From Planctomycetota bacterium (GTDB lineage Bacteria; Planctomycetota; UBA11346), in NCBI GenBank assembly GCA_013816485.1, contig JACDEI010000029.1:1-61944 (forward strand): a stretch of DNA of 61,944 bases, read 5' to 3'. Below are positions 45,925 through 54,470 of the stretch, one piece after another. The first letter of the stretch is position 1, and the number at the start of each line of letters is the position of its first letter. The notes under the pieces are model-generated. The model ran no database searches. It had not been told where the DNA came from and saw only the letters and a list, made by a program, of their open reading frames with translations. The position numbers were made by a program, and so were the translations under genes.

Positions 45925-47466
45925 ATGTCGACCCGACTGGCCTTCGCCCTGGCACTGCTGTTCGTCACCACGGCATCCCACGCCGCCGATCTCGCTCTCA
46001 AACCCACCGATCTGGTGCTGGTCGACGGACGCAAGGTCCCAGGCCAACTCGCCGGCGAACTCGATCGGTACCTGATCGTCTATTCGCCCGGCCTGCGTAC
46101 CGTGGCCTCGTTCCGCAAGGACGTCGTCGCCAGCTACACCCGTGGCGGCAAGGTGGTGACGGTGTCGGCAGCGCATGCGCTTTCCGCCGCGGAACTGGCC
46201 ACGCTCGACTGGCAAGGTTGGCCCGACAGCGCGCCTGAAAAGGGCACCAAGCCCGCCTACACCACCGAGACCTGGGACAAACCCAGCCGCTTGCTGGTGT
46301 GGGCCAAACCCGGAACCAGCGGCAAGCTGAGCGACGCCGCCAACTGGCTGGTGCTGGGTGCACCGCTGAGCGATACGCCAGCGTATTGGGACGCCGACAC
46401 CGACGTGCTGCTGCCGGCTGCCGACACACCCTACGTCGTCACCGGTGGCAACGATGGCGCGCGCATCACCTTGGCGATGCGCCATGTGACGGTCGAGAAC
46501 GGCGCCAGTCTGACCACGCAGGATTGCGGCGTGCATGGTAATGAATGGGTGCGCCAACGCGGCAAATGCGAAATGCGTTTCGGCCATCGCTGGGAAGGCA
46601 GCAAACACACTTTCTGCCGCACCGACTATCCCACCGTGCTGACGCTGGGCGTGACCTGGAACGATCTGCCAGAGAAGGACCGCATCGGCAGCAATCTCGG
46701 CCAGTACTTGGTCGTGCGCAAAGATGCCGGCTCGGTCGAACTGCTCGGAGTGATCGGCTCGAACGACAAATTCTATATTGAAAAAGGCGTGGCCATCGCC
46801 GGCCCTGGGAGCCAATGTATGTCCGCCAATCGCAATGGCGACTGGGTCCAGCGCGGCGCCACCCTGCACCTGCTTGACGGCGCGCTCTGGGGCAAACGCG
46901 TGAGCTTCATCGTCTCCGATTCATTCAAGGTCGAAGGCACGCTCACCGCGGGTATGCCTGGGAGGCCGCTGACCCAGAACGCCACCATCATCCTGTCGTT
47001 CAAGGACTACACTGGCCTGATGGGTCGCAACGATCAGAAGGACGCTGCCGGACTGCGCGTGACCAAGGACGGCACGCTACGGGTCTACTCCGCTGATCCT
47101 GCCAAGGCCCGGCTGGTGATCCGCAACAGCAAGTGCGAGCGCGGACCCGATCCGATCGAGGTCAACATCCCGCCGTGGGAATTGGGCAAGCGCATGGATC
47201 GTTACCGCGCCGCACCGCGCCGGGTGGATGTGGTGTTCAGCGGCCAGGTCGACCTCGACGGCGTGCTGTTCGAGGATGTGCACAAGGGCGGCATCCGGGT
47301 CGCCGACCTGGCATCGGCCGCGCGCTGGAAACACATCAGCTATGGTCCCAACTGCGGCAGCAAGAAACCTGAGGAGATGATCGTGGTCTATCAGCCCGGT
47401 GTGCCGCCGGTTGGGTGGAGCGAGGATCCGGCGGTGAAGAATCCTGCGCCGATCGCGGAGAAATGA
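45925..47466 (+). CDS. Secreted beta-helix protein, G8-like family (paralogue 3)
   Basis: A 513-residue protein with a signal peptide (TRLAFALALLFVTTASHAA). It shares the extra N-terminal LSM/SH3-like domain with paralogue 2 (LKPTDLVLVDGRKVPGQL, ASFRKDVVASYTRGGK) and then the family core: RLLVWAKPGTSGK, WLVLGAPLSD, HTFCRTDYP, FYIEKGVAIAGPGS, FKVEGTLTAGMPGRPLTQNA, SADPAKARLVI, VDLDGVLFEDVHKGGIRVADLA, YGPNCGS. It ends PPVGWSED as in paralogue 2. The stop codon lies in ATGACCATG, next to the start of the VCBS gene, so the pair is almost certainly translationally coupled. Confidence 0.62.
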   Translation: MSTRLAFALALLFVTTASHAADLALKPTDLVLVDGRKVPGQLAGELDRYLIVYSPGLRTVASFRKDVVASYTRGGKVVTVSAAHALSAAELATLDWQGWPDSAPEKGTKPAYTTETWDKPSRLLVWAKPGTSGKLSDAANWLVLGAPLSDTPAYWDADTDVLLPAADTPYVVTGGNDGARITLAMRHVTVENGASLTTQDCGVHGNEWVRQRGKCEMRFGHRWEGSKHTFCRTDYPTVLTLGVTWNDLPEKDRIGSNLGQYLVVRKDAGSVELLGVIGSNDKFYIEKGVAIAGPGSQCMSANRNGDWVQRGATLHLLDGALWGKRVSFIVSDSFKVEGTLTAGMPGRPLTQNATIILSFKDYTGLMGRNDQKDAAGLRVTKDGTLRVYSADPAKARLVIRNSKCERGPDPIEVNIPPWELGKRMDRYRAAPRRVDVVFSGQVDLDGVLFEDVHKGGIRVADLASAARWKHISYGPNCGSKKPEEMIVVYQPGVPPVGWSEDPAVKNPAPIAEK

Positions 47467-47468
47467 CC

Positions 47469-49412
47469 ATGGCGCATCGTCCCCTGGCGGCATCTCGCGC
47501 TGTCCGCGTGTTGACGGTCATCCTGGCTTCCTGGTTGGCTGCCAACCCGGGCTTCGCGGTGATCAATCCCTTCCTGCAGCCGGTGAATGTCGCCGGCAAC
47601 TACCGCGTGGTGCTGGTCGCCACAGTGACCGCCATCGACGAGGCGACCAAGACCCTGACCGCCACCGTCACGCGTGTCGCCAAGGGCAACTTCGCGCCGA
47701 CCGAGCTGCGCATCACCGCGCTCGACGCGGGCGTGATGGAAGGATTCTTTGCGGTGGCCAAGGGCCAGACACTGGTGGCCTTCGTCGGCAAGACGCTGCG
47801 CAACCATGAGGACGAACTGCTGTTCTATGCCGGCGGCGGCAACTGGAACCTCGGTCGCATTGCCACCAAAGAGACACCAGGGGCTTGGCAATGGACCGCG
47901 CTCGGTCCGCGCGACATGTACGGTATTTACAACGGCGCCGCGGATCGCCTTGGCGAACTGATGGCCGACACCACGGACGGTCGCGCGTACTTTCCCGCGC
48001 AGGCGTACTGCCGCTTCGCCGACGACCGTGTGCTTGGCAACCTGACGCAGCCGGTGCGCGGCGTCGCGTTGGCCGATCTCGATGGCGATGGCCGACTGGA
48101 TGTCATCGCCACCAGCGCCGCCGGCGTGCGCGCCTGGCGGCAAGGCGTCGGCGGGGATTTTTCCGACATCACCGCGGTGTGCGGCCTGGGCGCCTCTACC
48201 GCCGCCGCTTCGGTGGCGGTCGCCGATGTCGACGAAGATGGTCATGTCGATCTGCTATTGGATGGCCAGTTGTGGCAGGGCGACGGCACGCGCTTCATGT
48301 TGACCACACGCGTTCCCGCGATTCCTGAGGTGATCACCGCGACCTTCGTGGATCTCGATCACGATGGTCGTCCCGATGTGCTCGCCGCCACTGCCGGTGG
48401 CGTGCGGGTGTTCCTCAATCCGGGCGGAGCGGCGGCATGGGTCGATGGCACCGCGCGCTTCGGCCTGGATCAGCCCGCGTGCGGCGCGGGTCAGTCCGCA
48501 CTGGTCAGTGCGGGTGACGTGGACGGCGACGGACGCATCGATCTGTTCGTCGGCACCGCCAAGGGCCTGCTGCTGGTGCGCGACGCGCAGGGGATCTTCC
48601 ATCCACGCACGCTTGGCCAGGACCTTGCTCTGGTGCCGTCTGCTGGCGGAGAGCGCACGGGTGGCGCGGTCTTCGGCGCACTGTGGCGCAACGATGCCAT
48701 CAGTCTGCTGATCCCACGGCACGCCGGTTTCGCTTTGCTCACCGAGAACCAAGGTCGCCTCAGCGACGTGATCGGTTCGTGCAACGAGACGTCAGAATCC
48801 AGCGACCGTCAGCTATGGACCCTGGCCGAGGATCTCAACGCCGACGGGGAGGTCGACCTCTACACCGCTTCCGGCGCCCGCGATTCATCCGACGTCTGCC
48901 ATCTCAACCGCGGCTACGGCTCCTACATGCGCCCGATGAAACACGACAGCACGGTCATCCCTGGCGCTGGGTACGCGGGCGGATCATGGGGCGTGGCGAC
49001 GGGCGACGTTGATGGCGATGGCACCAACGACCTGTTGCTGGGGAGCTGCGATGGCAGCGTACGACTGATCATCAACCAATCGCTAGCGCTGCGTAAGGAT
49101 ATCGACGACACCACGGGTCCGTACCTGAGGACACTTGCCGGTGCGCGCCTGCTGCGCATCGACGTGGCTGGCAGCCGTGGCCGCATCGGCGCCAGCCTGT
49201 CGCTGGCCGACAGCCAAGGACGGGTGACGACGGTGCGCCGACTCGACGGCAACGCCGCAGGTGGTAGCTGGAGCGCTGGAGCGCCGGTGCTGGCGGTGCG
49301 CCAACCGGGGGCCTATGTCCTCACCGTGCGGCGATCCGACGGCCGCATCAGCACCCACGCGCTGACGATCGCCAGCAGCCAGCCGCTGCTCACCACAGTG
49401 CGCATCGAGTGA
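47469..49412 (+). CDS. Secreted VCBS/FG-GAP repeat protein with UnbV-like C-terminus (paralogue 3)
   Basis: A 647-residue protein with an export signal (VLTVILASWLAANPGFA). N-terminal domain: NPFLQPVNVAGNYRVVLVA, RVAKGNFAPTELRITA, LVAFVGKTLR. Repeats: DLDGDGRLDVIATS, DVDEDGHVDLLLDG, DLDHDGRPDVLAAT, DVDGDGRIDLFVGT, DLNADGEVDLYTAS, DVDGDGTNDLLLGS. The C-terminal UnbV-like domain includes GRIGASLSLADSQGRV. ATG 47469 has GGAG at 8 bases; ATG 47463 overlapping the previous stop codon is in frame but too close to that site. It is very similar to paralogue 2. A heptad-armed element follows 12 bases after the stop. Confidence 0.78.
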   Translation: MAHRPLAASRAVRVLTVILASWLAANPGFAVINPFLQPVNVAGNYRVVLVATVTAIDEATKTLTATVTRVAKGNFAPTELRITALDAGVMEGFFAVAKGQTLVAFVGKTLRNHEDELLFYAGGGNWNLGRIATKETPGAWQWTALGPRDMYGIYNGAADRLGELMADTTDGRAYFPAQAYCRFADDRVLGNLTQPVRGVALADLDGDGRLDVIATSAAGVRAWRQGVGGDFSDITAVCGLGASTAAASVAVADVDEDGHVDLLLDGQLWQGDGTRFMLTTRVPAIPEVITATFVDLDHDGRPDVLAATAGGVRVFLNPGGAAAWVDGTARFGLDQPACGAGQSALVSAGDVDGDGRIDLFVGTAKGLLLVRDAQGIFHPRTLGQDLALVPSAGGERTGGAVFGALWRNDAISLLIPRHAGFALLTENQGRLSDVIGSCNETSESSDRQLWTLAEDLNADGEVDLYTASGARDSSDVCHLNRGYGSYMRPMKHDSTVIPGAGYAGGSWGVATGDVDGDGTNDLLLGSCDGSVRLIINQSLALRKDIDDTTGPYLRTLAGARLLRIDVAGSRGRIGASLSLADSQGRVTTVRRLDGNAAGGSWSAGAPVLAVRQPGAYVLTVRRSDGRISTHALTIASSQPLLTTVRIE

Positions 49413-49424
49413 TGCCTGGAAAAC

Positions 49425-49598
49425 GCAGTGCAAAGTGCAAAGTGCAAAGTGCGAAGTGCGAAGTGCGAAGTGCGAAGTTGAATACCACGCAGGTATGATT
49501 TAGCGGCTGTTCCTCATTCGGGTGAAGGCACCAGGCGGTGCCATGGTTTGCCTTCCAACTTCGCACCTCGCACTTCGCACTTCGCACCTCGCACTGCC
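49425..49598. repeat. Heptad-armed hairpin element (GTGCGAA type)
   Basis: The left arm is GCAGTGC, then heptads GTGCAAA three times and GTGCGAA four times; the right arm is complementary and ends GCACTGC. The centre GGTATGATTTAGCGGCTGTT, then CCTCATTCGGGTGAAGGC, aligns with the minus-strand centre of the element at 44608. Both elements follow a VCBS gene. The right end GCACTGCC is also the first part of the PhoX-derived direct repeat starting at 49591. Confidence 0.8.
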
Positions 49599-49976
49599 GG
49601 CGAGGCCGCGCAGCCGGGCAGCCTCGAACTGTTCATCGAGCCCAACGACCCGTCGGCGGTCGAGAGCTGCGACAACTTGACGGTGGCGCCCTGGGGCGAC
49701 CTCATCCTGTGCGAGGACGCCGGCGGCGGTGGCGTGGTGCCAGGCCACCGCCTGGTCGGTGTCACGCCGCAGGGACGCTGCTACCAGTTCGAACTCAACG
49801 CCCAGAACAAATCCGAATTCGCCGGCGCGTGCTTCTCGCCCGATGGCGCGACCTTGTTCGCCAACATCCGGGACGGACCCGCCCGCACCCTGGCGATCAG
49901 CGGACCGTGGACGAAGTGATGACGTGCGCGGCATCATGCCGCCCCGCACGTTCGCACTGATTCCGCCGCTGTTCCT
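49591..49976 (+). repeat. 386-base direct repeat, upstream copy
   Basis: This copy begins GCACTGCCGGCGAGGCC and matches 51278-51663 without gaps, with only a few substitutions. It holds the last 107 codons of a PhoX-type gene and the 3' hairpin GCGGCATCATGCCGC. The spacing of 1687 bases between copies spans the complete PhoX gene, so it looks like the remains of a tandem duplication. Confidence 0.85.
49597..49919 (+). pseudogene. PhoX-like gene fragment (C-terminal end)
   Basis: An open frame reads GEAAQPGSLELFIEPNDPS and on to the end ISGPWTK, nearly the same as the last 107 residues of the complete PhoX-like protein encoded at 50194. There is no start, export signal or catalytic N-terminal part; the frame runs out of a heptad-repeat element. 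It is a dead copy left by duplication. Confidence 0.85.
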
Positions 49977-49977
49977 C

Positions 49978-50080
49978 TCCATGTCTTTCACAGTCCATAT
50001 ATTTCACTTATATTTCATAAAAATCTTTGGCCGTGTCTTTCGTGCCATATCTTTCGCAGGTCTTTGCGCCGCTCGCGGCT
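49978..50080. repeat. AT-richer repeat stretch, possible solo arm of a hairpin element
   Basis: The strand opposite reads units such as GCGAAAGATATGG, CACGAAAGACACGG and CCAAAGATT, an irregular tandem of about 10-14 bases. This is much more AT-rich than its surroundings. No opposite arm was found. It lies between the PhoX fragment and the PhoX gene and may include its promoter. Nothing else is seen in 50081-50193. Confidence 0.4.
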
Positions 50081-50193
50081 GCGGCGACCGGCGACCGCGG
50101 TATGAAGGGGACATGAGGTTAAAGCGGGCGTCCGGTGAGCCAGCAGGGCGCGCCAATCCCTTGAACTCCGTGGCCGCACGCAATCATTCCGCC

Positions 50194-51606
50194 ATGCCCC
50201 TCTCCCGCCGCCAGCTCCTCGCCCGTTCCGGCTCCGTCGCCCTGGCGTTCGCCGGGCTGCGCGCGTTTTCCGGCCGCGATGGCTTGTTCGCCGACGAGCC
50301 GGTCGCCGTCGGCTATGGCCCACTGGTGAACGATCCGAACGGCATCCTCGATCTGCCTGCCGGGTTCTCGTACCGGCTGATCTCGACCTCCGGCGATACC
50401 ATGGACGATGGCCTCGTGGTGCCCGGCGCCTTCGACGGCATGGCGGCCTTCGCAGGTGCTGACGGGAGGGTGATCCTGGTACGCAACCACGAGCTTGATG
50501 TCATGCCCGAACGCGGCGCCTTCGCCAAGGATCCCGCCGCCGTGGCCAAGCTCGGCGACAAGGTCTACGATCCCGGCACCGCCGGCGTGCCGACCCAGGG
50601 CGGAACCACCAACCTGATCTGGAATCCGCTCACCGGCAAACGCGAGAAGGAGTTCCTCAGCTTGGCCGGCACGGCGCGCAACTGCGCCGGCGGACCGACG
50701 CCGTGGGGATCGTGGATCAGCTGCGAGGAGACCATGTGGTCGTCGCAGCGTCCGCTGCCGCAGCAGCCGCCCGGGATCGCACGCGTGCACGGCTGGTGCT
50801 TCGAGGTGCCCTCGACGGCGACCGGTCCGGTGGCGCCGGTGCCGTTGACCGGGCTCGGCCGTTTCAATCACGAGGCGATCGCCATCGATCCCAGGACCGG
50901 GGTGGTCTACCTGACCGAGGACCGTCCCAACGGCCTGATCTACCGCTTCATCCCCAAGACTCCCGGCCGGCTGCTTGATGGCGGGCGGCTGCAAGCCCTG
51001 GCCGCGATCGATCGGCAGACGTTGGACACCCGCAACTGGGCCAAGACCGGCGGCAAAGTGCCCACCGGTGAAGCGATGGCCGTGCGTTGGATCGACCTCG
51101 AACAAACCGACTCACCCGATGACAACCTGCGCGTCCAGGGCGCCAACCAAGGCGCGGCGCGCTTCGCCCGTGGCGAGGGCATGTGGTTTGATCGCGGCAC
51201 GCTGTGGTTCACCTGCACCAGCGGGGGCGAGCTGCAGCACGGTCAAGTCTGGCGCTATCGCCCCAGCCCGGCCGAGGGCACTGCCGGCGAGGCCGCGCAG
51301 CCGGGCAGCCTCGAACTGTTCATCGAACCCAACGACCCGTCGGCGGTCGAGAGCTGCGACAACCTGACGGTGGCGCCCTGGGGCGACCTCATCCTGTGCG
51401 AGGACGCCGGCGGCGGTGGCGTGGTGCCAGGCCAGCGCCTGGTCGGCGTCACGCCGCAGGGACGCTGCTACCAGCTCGGGCTCAACGCCCAGAACAAATC
51501 CGAATTCGCCGGCGTGTGCTTCTCGCCCGATGGCGTGACCTTGTTCGCCAACATCCAGGACGGACCCGCCCGCACCCTGGCGATCAGCGGACCGTGGACG
51601 AAGTGA
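50194..51606 (+). CDS. PhoX-type (DUF839) Tat-exported protein
   Basis: A 470-residue protein with a Tat leader (SRRQLLARSGSVALAFAG). Hallmarks of the PhoX/DUF839 family are present: GFSYRLISTSG, VLVRNHEL, CAGGPTPWGSWISCEE, GLGRFNHEAIAIDPRTGVVYLTEDR and, near the end, NLTVAPWGDLILCEDAGGG. PhoX proteins are calcium- and iron-dependent extracellular alkaline phosphatases with a beta-propeller fold; some DUF839 members are of unknown role. It would release phosphate from organic esters. The stop codon is followed by a hairpin GCGGCATCATGCCGC. A fragment of its 3' end is duplicated upstream at 49591. Confidence 0.85.
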   Translation: MPLSRRQLLARSGSVALAFAGLRAFSGRDGLFADEPVAVGYGPLVNDPNGILDLPAGFSYRLISTSGDTMDDGLVVPGAFDGMAAFAGADGRVILVRNHELDVMPERGAFAKDPAAVAKLGDKVYDPGTAGVPTQGGTTNLIWNPLTGKREKEFLSLAGTARNCAGGPTPWGSWISCEETMWSSQRPLPQQPPGIARVHGWCFEVPSTATGPVAPVPLTGLGRFNHEAIAIDPRTGVVYLTEDRPNGLIYRFIPKTPGRLLDGGRLQALAAIDRQTLDTRNWAKTGGKVPTGEAMAVRWIDLEQTDSPDDNLRVQGANQGAARFARGEGMWFDRGTLWFTCTSGGELQHGQVWRYRPSPAEGTAGEAAQPGSLELFIEPNDPSAVESCDNLTVAPWGDLILCEDAGGGGVVPGQRLVGVTPQGRCYQLGLNAQNKSEFAGVCFSPDGVTLFANIQDGPARTLAISGPWTK

Positions 51607-51663
51607 TGACGCGCGCGGCATCATGCCGCCCCGCACGTTCGCACTGACGCCGCCGCTGTTCCT
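51278..51663 (+). repeat. 386-base direct repeat, downstream copy
   Basis: This is the native copy: it is the 3' end of the complete PhoX-like gene plus 57 bases of downstream DNA. It ends at GTTCCT, after which the two copies diverge (TCCATG at 49977, GCCAGC here). Confidence 0.85.
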
Positions 51664-51775
51664 GCCAGCTCGCCACCGCCTAGCGTGGAGCGGGAGCCAC
51701 TACTGACTGGTCACGGCACCGCCGCCGCAGTGCGCGGCCCAACTGCCCGGCAGTTCGTTAATTTTACGTAACTGC

Positions 51776-52867
51776 TCAGGCTTGGTGCTCCATCGCTTCG
51801 CGATGGGGCGGGTGCCCGAGTGGCGGTGGGCGGATAAAATGGGCGAAGCCCATCCGCCCACGGATGAGGAGGCGAAGCCGACGAACCCGAGCCACGACCA
51901 AGCGGGTGGGGGCAGGCCTGAAAGGCAGCTGCAGGCGCGCCTGCTTGTAGGCGACGCTCACTTCGTAGTTCCACTCCTTCGCGCCGTCGAAGACCACGTT
52001 CGGATACGCCGCATAGCGAGCGACCATCCACTGCCACCACAGGTTGTCGCCGGTGCTGTTGTTGGCAGGGAAAATAGTGATGTCGGGCTTGTTGTGGACG
52101 CGAATATAAATGTGGGCGATGATGCCGCGCTGGCGCAGCGCCTCCATCAACTGGTCGTAGTGGTTCCAGTAAGGCAAATTCATGCGCGTGAAGTCCTCGC
52201 TGCCCTTGGCGCCCAGCCACGGCAGCAGCGCCGGCGGACCCCAGTCTTCAGCTTCGGACTTCCCCGCCTTCCAGGAGGTGTCGTAGGCATAGGAGTTGAT
52301 CAGCACGTGGTTGAAGCCGTTCGCCACCAATACCTGATCCAGGAAGGTGGTGACCTTCGCGGATAGGGGAAAGGTGGTCTGATCAACGGCCCAGAGCCAG
52401 CTGGCCTCGTACCCGAGCAGATAGTACGGAGACCCGTTCTCGCGAATGAAGTGGTGCCTTTTCTGCGGATCGACTCGCAGCCCGCCGTGCACGTCGGGGT
52501 CGGTGTTGGCAATGCAATTGAACGAGGCCGTCTTGCCGTTGAGCGCGCTGTTGCTGGAGATGGTGGTGACCGACCAAGTGCCGATGGCTGTTGGACCGAC
52601 GCGGATCTTCCAGGTCCCCGAGCCGTCGAAGAAGCCGAGAGAAGTAAACGTGATGCCCCCCGGCCCGGTCACGGTGGCCTTGAAGTCCTGGGTGAACGGA
52701 TTCGCCGGTTCAGCGGCGGTGAAGCTCGCGTCATATGGTCGCCAGCATTCTACGTCGACCGTCTGGGCACTGCCCGCAGCAATCAGCAGCAGGGCGGCAA
52801 CCCACCAGGTCGCCCGCGCCAGACTGGTGGCCGAAGCAGGGATGCGAAGCGCGGGGAGCGGCGGCAT
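51776..52867 (-). pseudogene. Truncated DUF5060/DUF4038 apiosidase-like glycoside hydrolase gene
   Basis: About 363 codons remain open. A signal peptide (ATWWVAALLLIAAGSAQ) leads into a DUF5060 domain (VECWRPYDASFTAAEPANPF, DGSGTWKIRVGPTAIGTW). The start of a DUF4038 TIM-barrel follows (HHFIRENGSPYYLLGYEASW, NGFNHVLINSYAYDTSW, PNVVFDGAKEWNYE). The family continues for at least 150 more residues, but after VAYKQARLQLPFR the frame runs into hairpin repeats and reads Arg/Pro-rich nonsense. The enzyme family cleaves plant polysaccharide side chains such as apiose. The product is probably inactive. Confidence 0.75.
51791..51861. repeat. REP-like hairpins at a gene breakpoint
   Basis: CCATCG-CTT-CGCGATGG-type hairpin at 51791-51807, then GTGGGCGGAT (51826-51835) pairing with ATCCGCCCAC (51852-51861) and enclosing ATGGGCGAAGCCCAT. 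These lie exactly where the DUF4038 gene loses its family similarity, so insertion of the repeat probably broke the gene. The flanking gap 51664-51775 shows nothing else. Confidence 0.6.
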
Positions 52868-53055
52868 GGAAGAGGTCCTCACCCCCCCCTGTGCCGGTCA
52901 TCGGTGAAGATAACGGAGCAATCCGCAAACCCTGGGCGAAGGGCACCAGTGGGCTCGGCAGGGGCGGCTGACACCCCGTGGCATACAGCCGGCGCTTAGC
53001 AAAGCGCCATGACATGGTGTCACCTCATCAGTCATAATACGTTCAATATCCTGAT

Positions 53056-53067
53056 GACTTCGAAGTC
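53056..53067. promoter_or_regulatory. LacI-type operator candidate GACTTCGAAGTC
   Basis: A perfect 12-base palindrome lies only 22 bases before the ATG of the G8-like gene at 53090, next to its ribosome site AGGAGCC. It shares its core with the blocks at 27943, 33135 and 59552. Binding here would block transcription early or mask the leader. A second motif, AATACGTT, lies at 53036. The rest of 52868-53035 shows no feature. Confidence 0.6.
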
Positions 53068-53089
53068 GCATCCAGATCCAAGGAGCCTC

Positions 53090-54439
53090 ATGCTGCGTAT
53101 CCCTCATGCTTGTCTGCTGTTGACCCTGGTGGTTGGCGGGTTCCTACCCGTGGCCGCCGCCGATTCCGCGCGACTGGCCGTTGAACCGACAACCAAAGAC
53201 ATCCGTACCGGCGAGGATCCCTGGTACATCCGCTCGACCAAGTTGCCGGGCTACGCGACGGCGACCGCCCATGATCCGCGTTTCGGCGAGAAGGATCTGT
53301 GGGGCAGCGATGTCAAAGCGTCGCTCTTTGCCAAGCAGGTGTGGCCGAAGAGCCGCGTCTTGGTGTGGGCCAAGCCCGGCACCGGCGCCAAGGATGGCTG
53401 GGACGCCAAGCACTGGCTGGAGGACGGCAAGCCGGCGACTAAAGGCATCGACGTCGATTCCGATCTGGTGCTGCCGGACACCGGGAACGGGTACGCGATC
53501 AGTCTGACCGATGGACGGAAATACCAGCCTGCGGCCTTCCGCCACCTGACTATTGGCGCAAATGCCCGGGTGATTGGCCATTTCAGCATTCGCGGCAACG
53601 TCTGGATCAAGGCCGGTGGTAGCGTGATGTACCTCGACAGCGTGGTCGGCGGAGGGCACACGTTTCTGCGCAATGACAACCTCAGCAATGGCTGGAACAA
53701 CCGTGGTCTCAGTCTCGTCGACCATTTCCATTTCAAAAAACTCGCTGACGGCTCGACTGAATTCATCGGCATCTTCCACTCGGAGGACAATTGGCAGTTC
53801 CACAGCGGACTGTTCATCGTCGGCTCCGGCAGCGAGATCGGCATGGGAAACCGTACCGCTCCAAAGATCGAGAAGGATGCCGCCGTCGCGATCCTTAGCG
53901 GCAGTTACCTGAGCCGTCGCACCAACTGCGACTGGGACACCGATCTGACGGTCGAAGGCAAGCTGCTCGCCGGCCTGCCGGAACGGCCGCTGACCAGCGA
54001 TGCACGCCTGGGACTGGGTTGGAAATCGAAGGGCGCGCTGATGGGCACGAACGGCGGCGGACGCATTCCCGGGCCCAAGGACATGGGCATGATCATTGCC
54101 GCCGGCGGCAGTCTGACCGTCAACACCAGCGATGCGGCCAAGGCGCGCTTGGTGATCAATTGCAGCCGTCGCGATAACGACTGGGGCCAGATCGAAATCA
54201 TCTCACGCGGTCGCCCGCTAGGTGGAGATGCGCTCATCGCCAAGCTCAAGGAACTGCCACGTCGCACCGATATGACCATCCTCGGCACCATCACCTGGAC
54301 CGGCATCCATCTGGACGACTTCCGCGCTGGCGGCATCCAGGTCGCCAGTGCGCCGGACCTCAGCGGCAAGGGCAAGGGCCCGACCTTCGGCGCTGACAAC
54401 GAAGGCAAGCCGGCGGGATTATTCGTGCCAGTGAAATGA
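53090..54439 (+). CDS. Secreted beta-helix protein, G8-like family (paralogue 4, without VCBS partner)
   Basis: A 449-residue protein with a signal peptide (LRIPHACLLLTLVVGGFLPVAA). Family core: RVLVWAKPGTGAK, HWLEDGKPATKGIDVDSD, FRHLTIGANARV, GNVWIKAGGS, HTFLRNDN, WQFHSGLFIVGSGSEIGMGNR, LTVEGKLLAGLPERPLTSDA, TSDAAKARLVI, ELPRRTDMTILG and DFRAGGIQVASAP. Unlike the other four it is not followed by a VCBS gene: the next gene is a convergent LacI regulator. It has no extra N-terminal domain. ATG 53090 is preceded by AGGAGCCTC. Probably controlled through the palindrome at 53056. Confidence 0.62.
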   Translation: MLRIPHACLLLTLVVGGFLPVAAADSARLAVEPTTKDIRTGEDPWYIRSTKLPGYATATAHDPRFGEKDLWGSDVKASLFAKQVWPKSRVLVWAKPGTGAKDGWDAKHWLEDGKPATKGIDVDSDLVLPDTGNGYAISLTDGRKYQPAAFRHLTIGANARVIGHFSIRGNVWIKAGGSVMYLDSVVGGGHTFLRNDNLSNGWNNRGLSLVDHFHFKKLADGSTEFIGIFHSEDNWQFHSGLFIVGSGSEIGMGNRTAPKIEKDAAVAILSGSYLSRRTNCDWDTDLTVEGKLLAGLPERPLTSDARLGLGWKSKGALMGTNGGGRIPGPKDMGMIIAAGGSLTVNTSDAAKARLVINCSRRDNDWGQIEIISRGRPLGGDALIAKLKELPRRTDMTILGTITWTGIHLDDFRAGGIQVASAPDLSGKGKGPTFGADNEGKPAGLFVPVK

Positions 54440-54470
54440 CCCGACATTCCGCTCTCATGCCGCTGGCCAC

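Noticed and set aside
49425..49598. Possible CRISPR or tRNA-like structure
   Set aside because: Heptad arms have no unique spacers, and the centre lacks tRNA A- and B-box sequence and an acceptor stem.
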